This document shows, in pieces, positions 32,096 through 41,507 of a stretch of 64,000 nt of DNA. The DNA is from Anopheles merus (lineage: Eukaryota; Arthropoda; Insecta; Diptera; Culicidae): contig NC_054083.1 in the NCBI RefSeq assembly GCF_017562075.2, positions 13,184,107 to 13,248,106 of the forward strand, in the 5' to 3' direction. The position numbers were made by a program, and so were the translations under genes. How positions within the stretch are numbered: position 1 is the first letter of the stretch; each line of letters begins with the position of its first letter. Below the pieces are notes generated by a model that made no database searches, had not been told where the DNA came from, and saw only the letters and a list, made by a program, of their open reading frames with translations.

Positions 32096-32340
32096 TCATA
32101 GCGAGGTGGCTTTTTGATCCTTCGAGGTCGGCTCTTCCTGTCATTGTCAAGCAAAATTCACCAAGTGTTGGATTGTTCACCTTTTCAAGGGAACGTGAGC
32201 TGGACTTAGACCGTCGTGAGACAGGCTAGTTTTACCCTACTGATGTGTGCTTATAGTCGCTATCTTAACGGAATTCCTGTGCAGTACGAGAGGTACTACA
32301 GGTACGGATCACTAGCTCAATACTAGGTACATAATGAGAA
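32096..32340 (+). rRNA. 28S rRNA fragment, non-functional
   Basis: Universal 28S segments can be read in order: tggctttttgatccttcga, aagcaaaattcaccaagtg, gttggattgttcacc, ggaacgtgagctgg, agaccgtcgtgagacagg, tagttttaccctactgatg and cagtacgagagg. Several positions differ from the conserved sequence and the last 50 bp drift off, so it is a degraded copy. It ends near 32,340. An array of rDNA is not present around it. Confidence 0.9.
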
Positions 32341-32582
32341 ATATTGCTGGTACACACGTATGTGAGAATCAGTTTTACACAAAAAGAAGAAGATGGGTGG
32401 CTTTAGTTCACTTCACTTTATTTTGCTCCATATTCGCACGTCCTTCACCTTCGACATTTCGCGTTCAACTGACCTCTTGACCTAGCAGCACGCGCCGCTT
32501 AAATTCATTCTTTCGCCCAATCGGCGCTCGCTACGATATCGCTGTGGGCGATATCTCCCATCTCTTTTCCCTACTTTACACG
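32341..32582. other. Spacer before LTR-like unit L1
   Basis: 240 bp without ORF or recognised repeat. It includes a short inverted pair, gatatcgctgtgggcgatatc, near 32,535-32,556. Confidence 0.4.
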
Positions 32583-33632
32583 TGTTGAAACAAAATAATA
32601 GGATGCTAGGAACTAGGGGCGTCATATGGTGTGAGCGAAGCGAAAAACAATACTAAGAACTTTGTATCTCCTTTGTAAACCAATGACACAATATGAACAG
32701 TGTGAAGCCTACTCGCAAGTTGGCTGAAAGTGAAACAAAGGACAATTGTCTGCGCTAAGGCACGTGCGCGCTTTTGGTGGCCGATCGGCCTTTCTTAGAA
32801 TTTCCTATGTTAAGCGACAAACCAGAGAAGTTTCGTATCACGAGCGGATGAAATCGAAACTTAGCACTCGACGCGATCGGTCAAAATAAATGAATTGTCA
32901 CAGCAGAAAAGTCTAAGTTTTAATGTTTAAATTCAAAACCACACGTATATTGTTTAATAATAAAAGTATAAAATATGCCTCTCCCCATAATCGAACATTG
33001 TGTTTTGTGTTTCGACTCAGGAAGATAAATAACTAGAAATTATATGTTTTTGAGAGACTTGGAATAATTTTTATGGTCAATGTCATAATATATTTAAATT
33101 ATTAAACTACGATATTTGTGTAGTTCTTTAAAAAACAAAAACTTAGTGACAATTTTAATTCACGCGCTTTACCAAACTTTGCTTAACACTAAAATGCTCA
33201 AAATAATCGGCATGTTTAACATAACGCAATATGCGTTTGAAAAAATACCAACATATAATAATAAGAGTCGACCGGTTGGTCTAGTACAAAGCGCGAGTGG
33301 TCTGACTAAGTGGTCTGAATAACCTATTATTGAAACTAACTTATTGAAACTGTCGATTGTGTACTGAGGGTGATGACCGGGATGGAATGCTCACGCGACG
33401 GCTGGATGACGACTGTGCTGTACGGATGGCAATCGCGTGATGCCACGGGTCCGGCCGTTGGTATATGTCGCTGTTATGGAGGCTTTTAATGTTGAGGCAG
33501 CTCTCAGGAACAGCTCACACATGTTGAAGAAATTGGCCAACGCAATTTTATCCTTTCGAGCAGCATCACTTCCTTCAGGCGCTTGTGGGCTAGCTCACCA
33601 ACTCACAGTCAATCCACATAATCCCTCATGTA

Positions 33633-34145
33633 TTACTTGTCGGCGGACTCACTGCTTTCATCCAAATCGGGACATATCGCAGTTTGAATCCGATTAAGCA
33701 TAGCCACCGTAACCGTTACGGTTTTCCGAACAACAGCGATCTCTTCGTAAAGCGCTTCATTTTGTGCGATTAGCTCGTCCAAGCGGCGATTTGTGTTGGC
33801 TAACGACTCTGTTATCAGCTGCACCAAATCGGTCGGAGCATTCGCTATGGAAAGCGTGTCAGTTGGAACGGGGACGGTGGCTGGAACGATGGTTGGTGCG
33901 GTAACCCGAGTGGCAGCCCGTGAAGCGGAAGGAAGTGCAGAAACGGAGAACTTCAGCTTCTTGCTAGGACCCGGTTGCTCATTGAGGACCTGGTTGCGCA
34001 TTGACCGTTTCTGCGTGATACTGGTGGAGGTGGCGGTGCTCGTGGTGATCATAGAGGTAGTGGTGGTGGTGGTGGTGGTTGGTGTGGGGTAATTTTCCTC
34101 GCTGGATCGTTGCACGGTTCCTCTGTCGCTGTTTTCAGAATCCAT
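33633..34145 (-). CDS. Unknown 170-aa protein, antisense in unit L1
   Basis: I do not recognise this protein. It has a threonine-rich stretch (residues about 22-45), a Lys-containing basic segment, an Ala/Pro/Val-rich middle and a C-terminal helix of about 55 residues (LVQLITESLANTN...NRIQTAI) that looks coiled-coil, ending in an acidic Ser-rich tail. The same intact ORF is at 52,570-53,082 with no amino-acid difference seen, and a broken one is at 46,752-47,105. A TATA box lies about 90 bp upstream. It runs opposite to the BEL element. It could be a captured host gene or a gene of another element. Confidence 0.6.
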   Translation of the reverse strand: MDSENSDRGTVQRSSEENYPTPTTTTTTTTSMITTSTATSTSITQKRSMRNQVLNEQPGPSKKLKFSVSALPSASRAATRVTAPTIVPATVPVPTDTLSIANAPTDLVQLITESLANTNRRLDELIAQNEALYEEIAVVRKTVTVTVAMLNRIQTAICPDLDESSESADK

Positions 34146-34236
34146 TGTTTTCTAGGAATCGTTGGTGTGTGAGAGGATAGCACGTGTTCACTCGTTCAAG
34201 TCTAGAAACGGATTGAGACAGACGAGGCCTGCGCGC

Positions 34237-34247
34237 ACTATAAATAC
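34237..34247 (-). promoter_or_regulatory. TATA box upstream of the 170-aa ORF (L1)
   Basis: On the minus strand the sequence reads GGTATTTATAGTGCGC about 90 bp before the start codon. This leaves room for a leader of about 60-70 nt. The same box is in L2 and L3. Activity is inferred from position only. Confidence 0.5.
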
Positions 34248-34429
34248 CAGCGGTAGTGCGAGGCAACGATCGAGAGCGGGTGCGAAAATGCGAGAAGAAC
34301 CCATACGCACCATCTACCTGTATCATTCGACTTTCCCACCCGTAAAAAGAATTTTTTTTGCCGTTTATATACAACTACACGGCAGCAAATATTACACCTG
34401 TTTCCAATTTTGAATTTTGTACCGTATGC

Positions 34430-34862
34430 ATCGAATCGCGAATCGCATCTCACTACGATCGAAAGCGTGCGTATATGGTTGAATCGCGTACTACTACGGT
34501 AAAATCGCGTTCCACTACGACCAAATCGGCTCTCTCTACTATCAAATCGTGTGCTGCTACCATTGGATTTCTGAAAATTTAAGTATAGTAAACTGTTTTT
34601 TTACGTTTACGAAACGTAAAGTTAACGTAAACGTAAGTTTTTTACGAAAACTGCTTCCTTCTTCGCCGATGGCAATTTGTTTGTAAAATACTGATGGTTT
34701 ATTATTCATTATTCACTGATGAGTCACCTAAACCTCACGAATATTAGTTTTAGGTAAACAACATAAACAAGGATTTTATCATTAACAGGGAAGACTGAAT
34801 ATTAGTTGTAAACAAGGATTTTACCATCAACAAGGAACGCGTTTCCAGGATTTTACAATCAA
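34430..34862. repeat. Foldback-like segment, left half (X1)
   Basis: Holds four to five imperfect tandem units of about 23 bp; on the minus strand they read GTAGTrGnACGCGATTynACC. The stretch 34,443-34,503 is an imperfect inverted repeat of 39,029-39,094, which was about 0.5 kb away before the CR1 insertion. A short palindromic run of acgtaaac/gtttacgt motifs lies near 34,600-34,640. Such structure suggests a foldback element or an old MITE. Confidence 0.6.
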
Positions 34863-34892
34863 CAGCGCACCAAGTTCGTAAAAGACGCAGCC

Positions 34893-35684
34893 ATGCAAGC
34901 TGGCTTCCAGGCGGCAATTACAACAGTAGCCGAAAGCATCAAGACCGTTATGGAGCCATTGACTAACGAAATCAAAACTGGGTTTGCACGGATGAGCCAA
35001 CTTGATCTAAAAACTCCACGTAGCAGTCACCCTCCCGCAAAAATTCGTCGCATAAATCGGTCAAAACGTTTGTTCTCGGAAGTCGCTACTGACAACCGTA
35101 CTTTATTTACATTTGGCGCCAGACCCATCAACACCCAAAACAATAACAACCAGAACCAAAATAATAAGCCGATCGATGATATGTATCGCAAAAATCGAGC
35201 TCCACCCATGATCACAGGCACAAACAAAGATACAACTACATTTCCGATCAAAATAGTCCCCGCTCAGTCTACGGTGCAGAAGTGCGCATTGTATATTTCC
35301 CGGCTCGCTCCAGATACATCCAGTGACCAAATAGTGCAAATGGTCAAACATGCTTTGTCCATTGAGGATGTCACTGCATATTGCCTTATACGACAAGGCA
35401 CAAACACAGCAACACTCTCATTTCTATCATTTAAGGTGTTAGTGCCTCTTACTCAACGTGAAAGGGCTCTTTCCCCCGATACTTGGCCGCTTGGTCTATC
35501 GGTGCGTGAATTTGTCGACTACCGAGCTCAACAACCAGGTGCAAATTTTCGTCTACCGCCAATGAGACTTTCAACACCCACAACCCTATCTACAGCGCAG
35601 GATATTCGATCACCACAGCTGTTGGATCACACAATACTTTCAGCACACACTCCACGCACTTCACCCACACCGCAAACCCACTAA
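34893..35684 (+). CDS. CR1-like ORF1, N-terminus missing (copy 3)
   Basis: The frame starts at the truncation (open from about 34,863), so the methionine at 34,893 is a chance start. It aligns with copy 2 ORF1 after the zinc finger (AGFQAAITTVAESI, then YISRLAPDTSSDQIV, then LSFKVLVP and DTWPLGLSVREF). It is open to the stop at 35,684. In the family ORF1 assists RNA packaging, but the zinc finger is lost here. Confidence 0.85.
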   Translation: MQAGFQAAITTVAESIKTVMEPLTNEIKTGFARMSQLDLKTPRSSHPPAKIRRINRSKRLFSEVATDNRTLFTFGARPINTQNNNNQNQNNKPIDDMYRKNRAPPMITGTNKDTTTFPIKIVPAQSTVQKCALYISRLAPDTSSDQIVQMVKHALSIEDVTAYCLIRQGTNTATLSFLSFKVLVPLTQRERALSPDTWPLGLSVREFVDYRAQQPGANFRLPPMRLSTPTTLSTAQDIRSPQLLDHTILSAHTPRTSPTPQTH

Positions 35685-35809
35685 TTATCAACACCGATAA
35701 ACAATTCACACACATCACGCACACTCGCACGCTCGCTAATCAGCTGTACACCGCATATGAGCCAAATAACGCCGAAACAACTTTTGTTGATAATTTACGC
35801 ACTCACCTG

Positions 35810-38800
35810 ATGATTGTTCCTCCAACAACAAACAACTTTACCACCACTGAAGCAGTCTGTAGTAACGGCATCTCGTGCAGGCTACTTAACGATCGTGAAC
35901 CCAACACTACGCAACTTCAGCAGCACTATTGCTACAGTACAGATCCTACACTCACACAAACGCACGACGGTCATGTCATTCCTGCAGGGGTTGCCTCCTT
36001 AAATAATACTGACGATTTGTTATTTTTATATCAAAATGTAAGAGGACTAAAAACTAAATGTCATGAGGTATTCGATTATGTTTCTACTACTCATTACGAC
36101 GTCATTATCCTGACTGAAACATGGTTGGACTCCTCTATTAACTCGTCACAGTTGTTTCCGGACCATTATATCGTCTTCAGAAAGGACCGTAATGACAGAA
36201 ATAGTAGGAAAACCAAAGGTCACCACCTTCTCATAGCTGTCGCCTCACATTTGCGAGTACTCTTATGTTCTACATCAGACACTGTCGAGCAACTTTGGTT
36301 AAAGATTTACAGCATTAAGAAAACGTATGTTATCGGCGCAATGTATGTTCCTCCTGACATGACAAATAACACGTCGGTTATTCACACAATCTGTTCAACT
36401 ATTGACGACGTAGCGTGTAAAGCTAATGAAATGTGTTTGTTATTCGGGGACTTCAATTTGTCAAACCTGAATTGGATACCCGATGAAACAAATCCACTTA
36501 TGCTCCAAGTTGACTACGAATGCTCGAGGATCACGGACAACTGTCGCCTTCTTCTTGATTGTATGAATAGCAACGGACTATACCAGATTAACAAAATTCA
36601 TAATGCGTCGAATAACTACCTCGATTTGATCTTTGTATGCGACGATACCCTGCAACAATGCTCTTCACCGGCAATAACACCCTTCCCCATAGTTGCTATT
36701 GATGGCTATCATCCGCCTATAGAGCTATGCCTGCCGAACGGCTTAGCCAAAGCAGAACATCACACAACATCACATCAAGAATCAGGCATGCTCGACTACA
36801 GTCGCACAAACTTCTTGATTCTAAATGATCTACTGCAATCCTCTGACTGGTCATTCCTTGATGGAAACCCGGACGTAAACCATGCACTCGATATGTTCAA
36901 TCGGAAATTTACGGTACATTTATCTGCCTGCTGCCCTATAAAACGCCTACGACAGGGTCCACCGTGGGGTAATGCTCAATTACGCCGTTTAAAACGAAAC
37001 AAATCTTCCTGCTATCGGTTTTACCAAAACAGTGGAACACAACAATCGAGATTGCGGTTCATCGCAGCACACAATGTATATAGAAGTTATAATAGACAAC
37101 TACACTCTCGTTTTTTGATTCGTATACAGTTCAGCTTAAGAAGAAAACCGAAAAAATTTTGGAGGTATGTCGACACAAAACGGAAAAACAGCTCCTTGCC
37201 AGCTATAGTTTCCTTTAATGGAACAACTTCGTGTACCAAAGAGGAAACCTGCAATTTATTTGCCGATCGTTTCATGAGTTCGTTTGCCACTGAAGCTCCT
37301 GGCTTCTCATTGGATGCTGCTCTCAACAACGTGCCCTCCGACGCTGTCGATGTTAATGTGCGTGACATAAACATCTCCAGAGATTCTGTGCTAAAGGCGC
37401 TCAAGCAGGTCAAACCATCCTACAACCCTGGACCTGATGGTTTTCCGACCGCAGTTCTTGCCAAATGTAGCGAAGTTTTGGCCGGACCTCTGGCTCGTAT
37501 CTTCACACTCTCGCTCAATCAGCGTATGTTTCCAGGAGCATGGAAATCGTCCTACATGTTTCCTGTGCATAAAAAGGGGGATAAGAGCTTAGTGGAAAAC
37601 TACCGTGGCATTACTACTTTGCCTGCAGGTGCTAAGGTTTTTGAAGTCGTCGTCCAGAACTCGCTCTTGAACTGTTGCCGCTCGCTGATATCAACACGCC
37701 AACACGGGTTCTTCCCTCGCCGCAGTGTGACCACTAATTTGGTGGAGTTTGTATCTCACTGCCATGCTGCATTCGCTTCGGGAGCCCAGATGGATGTCAT
37801 CTATACCGACCTTAAGGCTGCCTTTGATCGGGTGAATCATCGCTTGCTGTTGGCGAAGCTTGCTCGTCTTGGATTCTCTACCCCTTTAGTTGAGTGGTTC
37901 GAATCTTATCTCACCAATCGTCGATATCGCGTGAAAGTTGAATGTATGACATCTAGGGAATTCGTGAGTTGTTCAGGCGTGCCACAGGGTAGTAACCTTG
38001 GACCTTTGCTGTTTTCTCTATTTTTCAATGACGTTACTACTGTAGTAAGGGAATCTGAATGTTTATTGTATGCGGACGATCTTAGACTTTTTTTTCCTGT
38101 GAGGTGTTTTGGTGATTGTCTTGTCCTGCAAGCATCGATCGACTCTTTTTCTGACTGGTGTCTGAACAACGACCTACAAATTTCTGTTGATAAATGTTTG
38201 TCCATGTCGTTTCACCGTTCTAATTGTCCAATAGTGTTTAACTACTGCATCTCCGGTACACAATTACAACGACACAGTGCAGTAAAAGACTTAGGAGTTA
38301 CCCTTGACCGTAAACTTGACTTTCATGTGCACCATAACGAAATTATTGATAGAGCGAACAGAATGCTAGGATTTATACGCAGGCAGTCGAGAGAATTCTC
38401 CGACCCACATTGTCTTGTCGCACTCTACAAATCACTAGTCAGATCCATCTTAGAATACTCCTCAGTAGTTTGGTGCCCATCGTCGTCGTTATGGTCGAAT
38501 AAGATTGAGTCAGTGCAGAAAAAATTCACCCGTTTGGTCTTACGGTTCACACCCTGGCGTAACGTAGCAGCAAGACCTAGTTATCATGCCCGGTGTTTAA
38601 TTTTTGGACTCGAGTCTCTCGCTACTCGTCGCGAAACGGCGCAAATCTTGTTTATGAAAAAAATCATCCTAGGAGAGATAGATTCACCGGACCTTTTAGC
38701 TAGAGTTAATTTCCACGTACCTGCTCGTATTTTAAGAAACTTTAGGCTACTAAGAGTTGACCGAACTAGACGTGCATATAGCGATAATGAACCTTTGACT

Positions 38801-38860
38801 GCGATGGCTTTTAGATTTAATGCACATTATGACTCTTTTGACTGGAATTCCCTAAGTTAA
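35810..38860 (+). CDS. CR1-like ORF2 endonuclease and RT, intact (copy 3)
   Basis: A 1,016-codon frame without a break. The endonuclease has N76 in QNVRG, E103 in LTETW, D214 in GDFN and H301 in DGYHP. The linker is basic. RT has YNPGPDGFP, YRGITTLP, HGFFPRRS, YTDLKAAFD, GVPQGSNLGPLLF and the catalytic YADD at 754-757, followed by the CR1 C-terminal domain. The enzyme nicks target DNA and copies element RNA there. The start at 35,810 is the first ATG of the frame. All catalytic positions I can check are kept, so the protein may be active, although the element lacks its 5' end. Confidence 0.93.
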   Translation: MIVPPTTNNFTTTEAVCSNGISCRLLNDREPNTTQLQQHYCYSTDPTLTQTHDGHVIPAGVASLNNTDDLLFLYQNVRGLKTKCHEVFDYVSTTHYDVIILTETWLDSSINSSQLFPDHYIVFRKDRNDRNSRKTKGHHLLIAVASHLRVLLCSTSDTVEQLWLKIYSIKKTYVIGAMYVPPDMTNNTSVIHTICSTIDDVACKANEMCLLFGDFNLSNLNWIPDETNPLMLQVDYECSRITDNCRLLLDCMNSNGLYQINKIHNASNNYLDLIFVCDDTLQQCSSPAITPFPIVAIDGYHPPIELCLPNGLAKAEHHTTSHQESGMLDYSRTNFLILNDLLQSSDWSFLDGNPDVNHALDMFNRKFTVHLSACCPIKRLRQGPPWGNAQLRRLKRNKSSCYRFYQNSGTQQSRLRFIAAHNVYRSYNRQLHSRFLIRIQFSLRRKPKKFWRYVDTKRKNSSLPAIVSFNGTTSCTKEETCNLFADRFMSSFATEAPGFSLDAALNNVPSDAVDVNVRDINISRDSVLKALKQVKPSYNPGPDGFPTAVLAKCSEVLAGPLARIFTLSLNQRMFPGAWKSSYMFPVHKKGDKSLVENYRGITTLPAGAKVFEVVVQNSLLNCCRSLISTRQHGFFPRRSVTTNLVEFVSHCHAAFASGAQMDVIYTDLKAAFDRVNHRLLLAKLARLGFSTPLVEWFESYLTNRRYRVKVECMTSREFVSCSGVPQGSNLGPLLFSLFFNDVTTVVRESECLLYADDLRLFFPVRCFGDCLVLQASIDSFSDWCLNNDLQISVDKCLSMSFHRSNCPIVFNYCISGTQLQRHSAVKDLGVTLDRKLDFHVHHNEIIDRANRMLGFIRRQSREFSDPHCLVALYKSLVRSILEYSSVVWCPSSSLWSNKIESVQKKFTRLVLRFTPWRNVAARPSYHARCLIFGLESLATRRETAQILFMKKIILGEIDSPDLLARVNFHVPARILRNFRLLRVDRTRRAYSDNEPLTAMAFRFNAHYDSFDWNSLS

Positions 38861-39022
38861 CCTGTTTTTCTTGCTGTGATACTCTGTGTTATTTATTTTG
38901 TGCTGATGTTACATTGTACCGTGATGCTTTATGTTATTATAAGTTTAGTTTATAAGATCAGTGATAAGGCCAATGATGGCCAATCACTTAACATTTACAA
39001 ATAAACAAATAAACAAATAAAC
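38861..39022 (+). repeat. CR1 copy 3 3' UTR and AAATAAAC tail
   Basis: About 140 bp of UTR and then aaataaac repeats that join the host sequence at caagcaaccg. Confidence 0.8.
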
Positions 39023-39158
39023 AAGCAACCGTACTGGCACGCGATTCAACCGTGGATGCACGAACTCGATCGTAGTGGCATGCGATTCGAAGCAGGTGAT
39101 TCGTAGTCATTATTTACACATAAACTACTTGTTATCAACGAATATCGTGGTTGCTTGT
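39023..39158. repeat. Foldback-like segment, right half (X2)
   Basis: 39,029-39,094 pairs with 34,443-34,503 as an inverted repeat containing the core acgcgattcaacc and cgatcgtagtg. A second free copy of X1-end plus X2 lies at 56,468-56,645. Confidence 0.65.
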
Positions 39159-39174
39159 TGATGGCCTGTGCCTT

Positions 39175-40683
39175 TTTTTTTTTTTTTTGAATTCCTTGGG
39201 TTTTCTTTATTGTTGTTATCTTATTACTAACCCAGAAAACCCGCTCCTACCAGCGGGGGGTTACCTCTAACGGACTCCCCCCCGCCGGGAATTCCGCCCC
39301 ATCGGGCCTTGCTCTTTATTTTAAATGAACTGGATGAAATCCCTCAGTTTAAATATTTTCCCTTTTTTTTCTTTTTTTTCACAAAGCATGCGTGATGTAC
39401 CGTAAGCCTTAAGCATGTTTCTTATCCCAGCGGGTGTCTCCAAATCAAGTATCACTTATTTTCAGCGTGCCGAAGTGTTCGTCGATGTGACGGCAGCTCG
39501 CTCGTCCTCCGTTAGGCCCGTTCTCCTATCGGCCAACTGGGAGCTCGGCAACTCGTCCCACGGGGGAGGCTGAGCCTCGACCTCCGCTCTCCGTTGCTCC
39601 AGCCGCCGTAGTCGCTCCCTCCGTCGCCGATTGAGCCGCCTCCGCTCCAGCTCCACTGCGGATGGTGGAATTCGCCTGTGCCTCTGTCGACCCTGTGGGA
39701 CGTCTCCCAGCTCTCCGGCCCGACGCCTTCTCCGGTATTGGAGCTGCATGAAGTTGCGCCGAAGACGTCGCATCTCCAACGTGCGTGGGGAGGGAGGCAA
39801 TCCCCGGCTGCGCGGGGGGATTGTTGGCGCTGGAGGGCTGGCCTCCTCCTCCTCGACCTCCCCTGTCGGCTCCACTGCGTCGTTGGCCGCTGCGTCGGTG
39901 GCCGCTGCGCGTGCCATTATTGCCGGGACGACCTCGTTCTCGCCGAGCCGCTCCTGCCGACGCCGCTGCCGCATTCGCCGGGCGCTGCGGTTGCGCACCT
40001 CCCGTCGCCTCAGCAGTCTCCACTCTGCCTCCGCCATGTCCACGGGTGGGCTGGCTGCTGGATCTGGCTGAGCAGCCTCAGCGACTGCCAAGGTAAGCTG
40101 CTCCTGCCGCCAGTCCTCCTGCAGCACAGAGAGGATCCGCCGAGCCGCTTGCTGGATGCGGTCCCACGACTCCGCGCTCTCCAGCAGACGACTGCCGATG
40201 TTGTCCTCGTCGACGCCGTTCAACAGTTCCGCCCGAACATCCGCGAAGCGGGGACACTCAAAGAGTACGTGGGCCACCGACTCGACCGACCCTGCGCACC
40301 TGGGACAATCCGGGGACGGAGCGAACCCGAACACGTGCAGGAATTCGTGGACGAAGGCGTGTCCACTCAATACCTGCGAGAGGTAGAAGTCTACCTCCCC
40401 GTGCTTCCGTCCCGTCCACAGGCGCACGTCTGGCACTTGTCGGTGGGCCCAACGTACATAGCGGCTGGTGTTATGCGCCGCCTCGTCGTCCCACTGTTGC
40501 TGCCACAGCTGCAGCGATGCCTCCTTTTCCTCCTGGCGAATCGCCTCTCGACTGCTTTCCGGGCTTAGCTGCAGTCGGTTGTAGCAGCGGGCGTCTTCCT
40601 TCACCAGGAGGTGGTAGGGCAGTTCTCCGGCTAAAACCACCGCTACCTCGCAGCTGGTGGAGTGGAAGGCGCTCGTGATGCCC
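39175..40683 (-). mobile_element. R1-clade element, 3' fragment (left arm)
   Basis: Inserted on the minus strand with a T-run (poly(A) of the element) at 39,175-39,187. A perfect 16-bp target duplication, tgatggcctgtgcctt, lies at 39,159-39,174 and 40,684-40,699. The same insertion with the same duplication is in the inverted arm at 50,196-51,699. Confidence 0.93.
39462..40683 (-). pseudogene. R1-clade ORF2 C-terminal domain (left arm)
   Basis: Only the post-RT part is present. It has a conserved segment YVRWAHRQVPDVRLWTGRKH, a Cys/His motif CPRCAGS...HVLFEC that serves nucleic-acid binding in R1 elements, then an unusually long Arg/Ala/Pro-rich tail ending at 39,462. The frame is open through the insertion and runs by chance into the flank up to 40,877. 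The inverted copy has a stop (TAG at 50,713-50,715) where this copy has tryptophan. As RT and endonuclease are lost, it is dead. Confidence 0.88.
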
Positions 40684-40699
40684 TGATGGCCTGTGCCTT

Positions 40700-41183
40700 G
40701 TCCTTTATCAGTGTGTGGGTATTTTTTTAATATATTTTTTTCAGAAATACCCCATAATGTATTCAAATCCATCAGTATCTTGTTCTGGAAGATCTGGAAT
40801 GGTGGAACTGATGGTACTAAGCAGTTCACTTTCATTATCCATTTCATATGTATGTTGGCATAGGAATACAAAAACACATACCCTAAATTGTTCTACCAAC
40901 ATACCCGCAATAGCCGTTAAAATATCTTCACCAATAGAAGCCACAATTGTTAGTCTGTACCTTCCCTCTTCTCTATACCCTTCTATTGTTGCTCAGAAAA
41001 TGGAAACTCTGTTACCACAGTTACCGTCACCTGTAAAAAATTCTTGGCGATTTCAATGCCCAACCCCGGCATCCCGGAAAATCCCGGCTCTAATACCCGT
41101 GGCCATATGCTACAGGACTATTTTGATACCTGATTCATAACACCACGGCAACACGTACCAGTCCCACTAGTGCACAAGGTACT
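40700..41183 (-). pseudogene. Segment Y with a 67-aa ORF, possibly P-transposase C-terminal part
   Basis: 40,741-40,944 on the minus strand ends with an acidic segment and TDGFEYIMGYF. This resembles the DGFEYIAGY pattern near the C-terminus of P-type transposases, but I am not sure. The same ORF is on the plus strand at 49,937-50,140 with two or three differences. The rest (40,945-41,183) is non-coding and includes cccggaaaatcccggc. It forms the inner end of the left inverted arm. Confidence 0.4.
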
Positions 41184-41404
41184 ATAATTTAAAAATATAT
41201 TTACCATCACCCTCCACTTTGCAAAAATATGCTAGAACCTTTAAGTTGCGTGAAGGTATCCTAGAAGACGTTTTAGTTTTCATGGGGAATTTCGTTAGTT
41301 CTTTGAGCAGTAGGGATGCCGAGTGTATTCTTAGTTTTGGTGAGATGAAGATCAAATCGTAATGGAATATGATATGATGAATGATAAGGTTATTGGCCCA
41401 TATA
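41184..41404 (+). pseudogene. P-type transposase fragment (left)
   Basis: Plus-strand reading matches the minus-strand transposase at 47.55-47.9 kb: FKLREGILEDVLVFMGNFVSSLSS and FGEMKIKS. It lacks the 96-bp duplication of that copy and is joined directly to segment Y. The exons upstream are missing, so it is internally deleted. The TA repeat follows. P transposases cut and paste DNA; this remnant has no such ability. Confidence 0.75.
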
Positions 41405-41506
41405 ATTATATACATATATACATATATATATATATACATATATACATATATACATATACATATATACATATATACATATATACATATATAAATATATATA
41501 CAATCA
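41405..41506. repeat. TA/CATATA microsatellite before BEL pol
   Basis: About 100 bp of tata and tacata repeats. It abuts BEL pol at caatcatgac; the second pol copy has a TA repeat at the same junction. Confidence 0.9.
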
Positions 41507-41507
41507 T

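Larger units (their letters stand above)
32583..34469 (+). mobile_element. Long BEL LTR-like unit, copy L1
   Basis: Starts TGTTGAAAC exactly like the LTR that follows the BEL polypurine tract at 43,861, but without pol before it. The shared block is 1,887 bp, the same length as copy L3 (52,246-54,132); copy L2 is about 1.85 kb without its insertion. The right edge is set only by where L2 stops matching (after gaaagcgtg). This is long for a BEL LTR. The block may be an LTR that swallowed another sequence, or an LTR plus a duplicated neighbour. Confidence 0.7.
34863..39022 (+). mobile_element. CR1-like element, 5'-truncated (copy 3)
   Basis: Inserted in the foldback segment. The inverted arm near 51,845 preserves the empty site, ttttacaatcaacaagcaaccg on the plus-strand equivalent, so both ends are exact to a few bases. 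The 3' end has AAATAAAC repeats. Target duplication is at most about 3-4 bp. The PHD finger and 5' UTR are lost. Confidence 0.92.

Noticed and set aside
32096..32340. A functional rDNA unit
   Set aside because: Only about 245 bp of 28S with several changes at conserved positions; no neighbouring rRNA.
33437..33697. 86-aa ORF on the plus strand of L1, repeated in L2 and L3
   Set aside because: No protein-like features, and it overlaps the 3' region of the antisense gene; its repetition follows from the repeat itself. Kept only as a note.
39526..40568. Several long ORFs overlapping the R1 C-terminus
   Set aside because: High GC in this segment removes stops in all frames; only the frame with WAHRQVPDVRLWTGRKH and the Cys/His motif matches the family.
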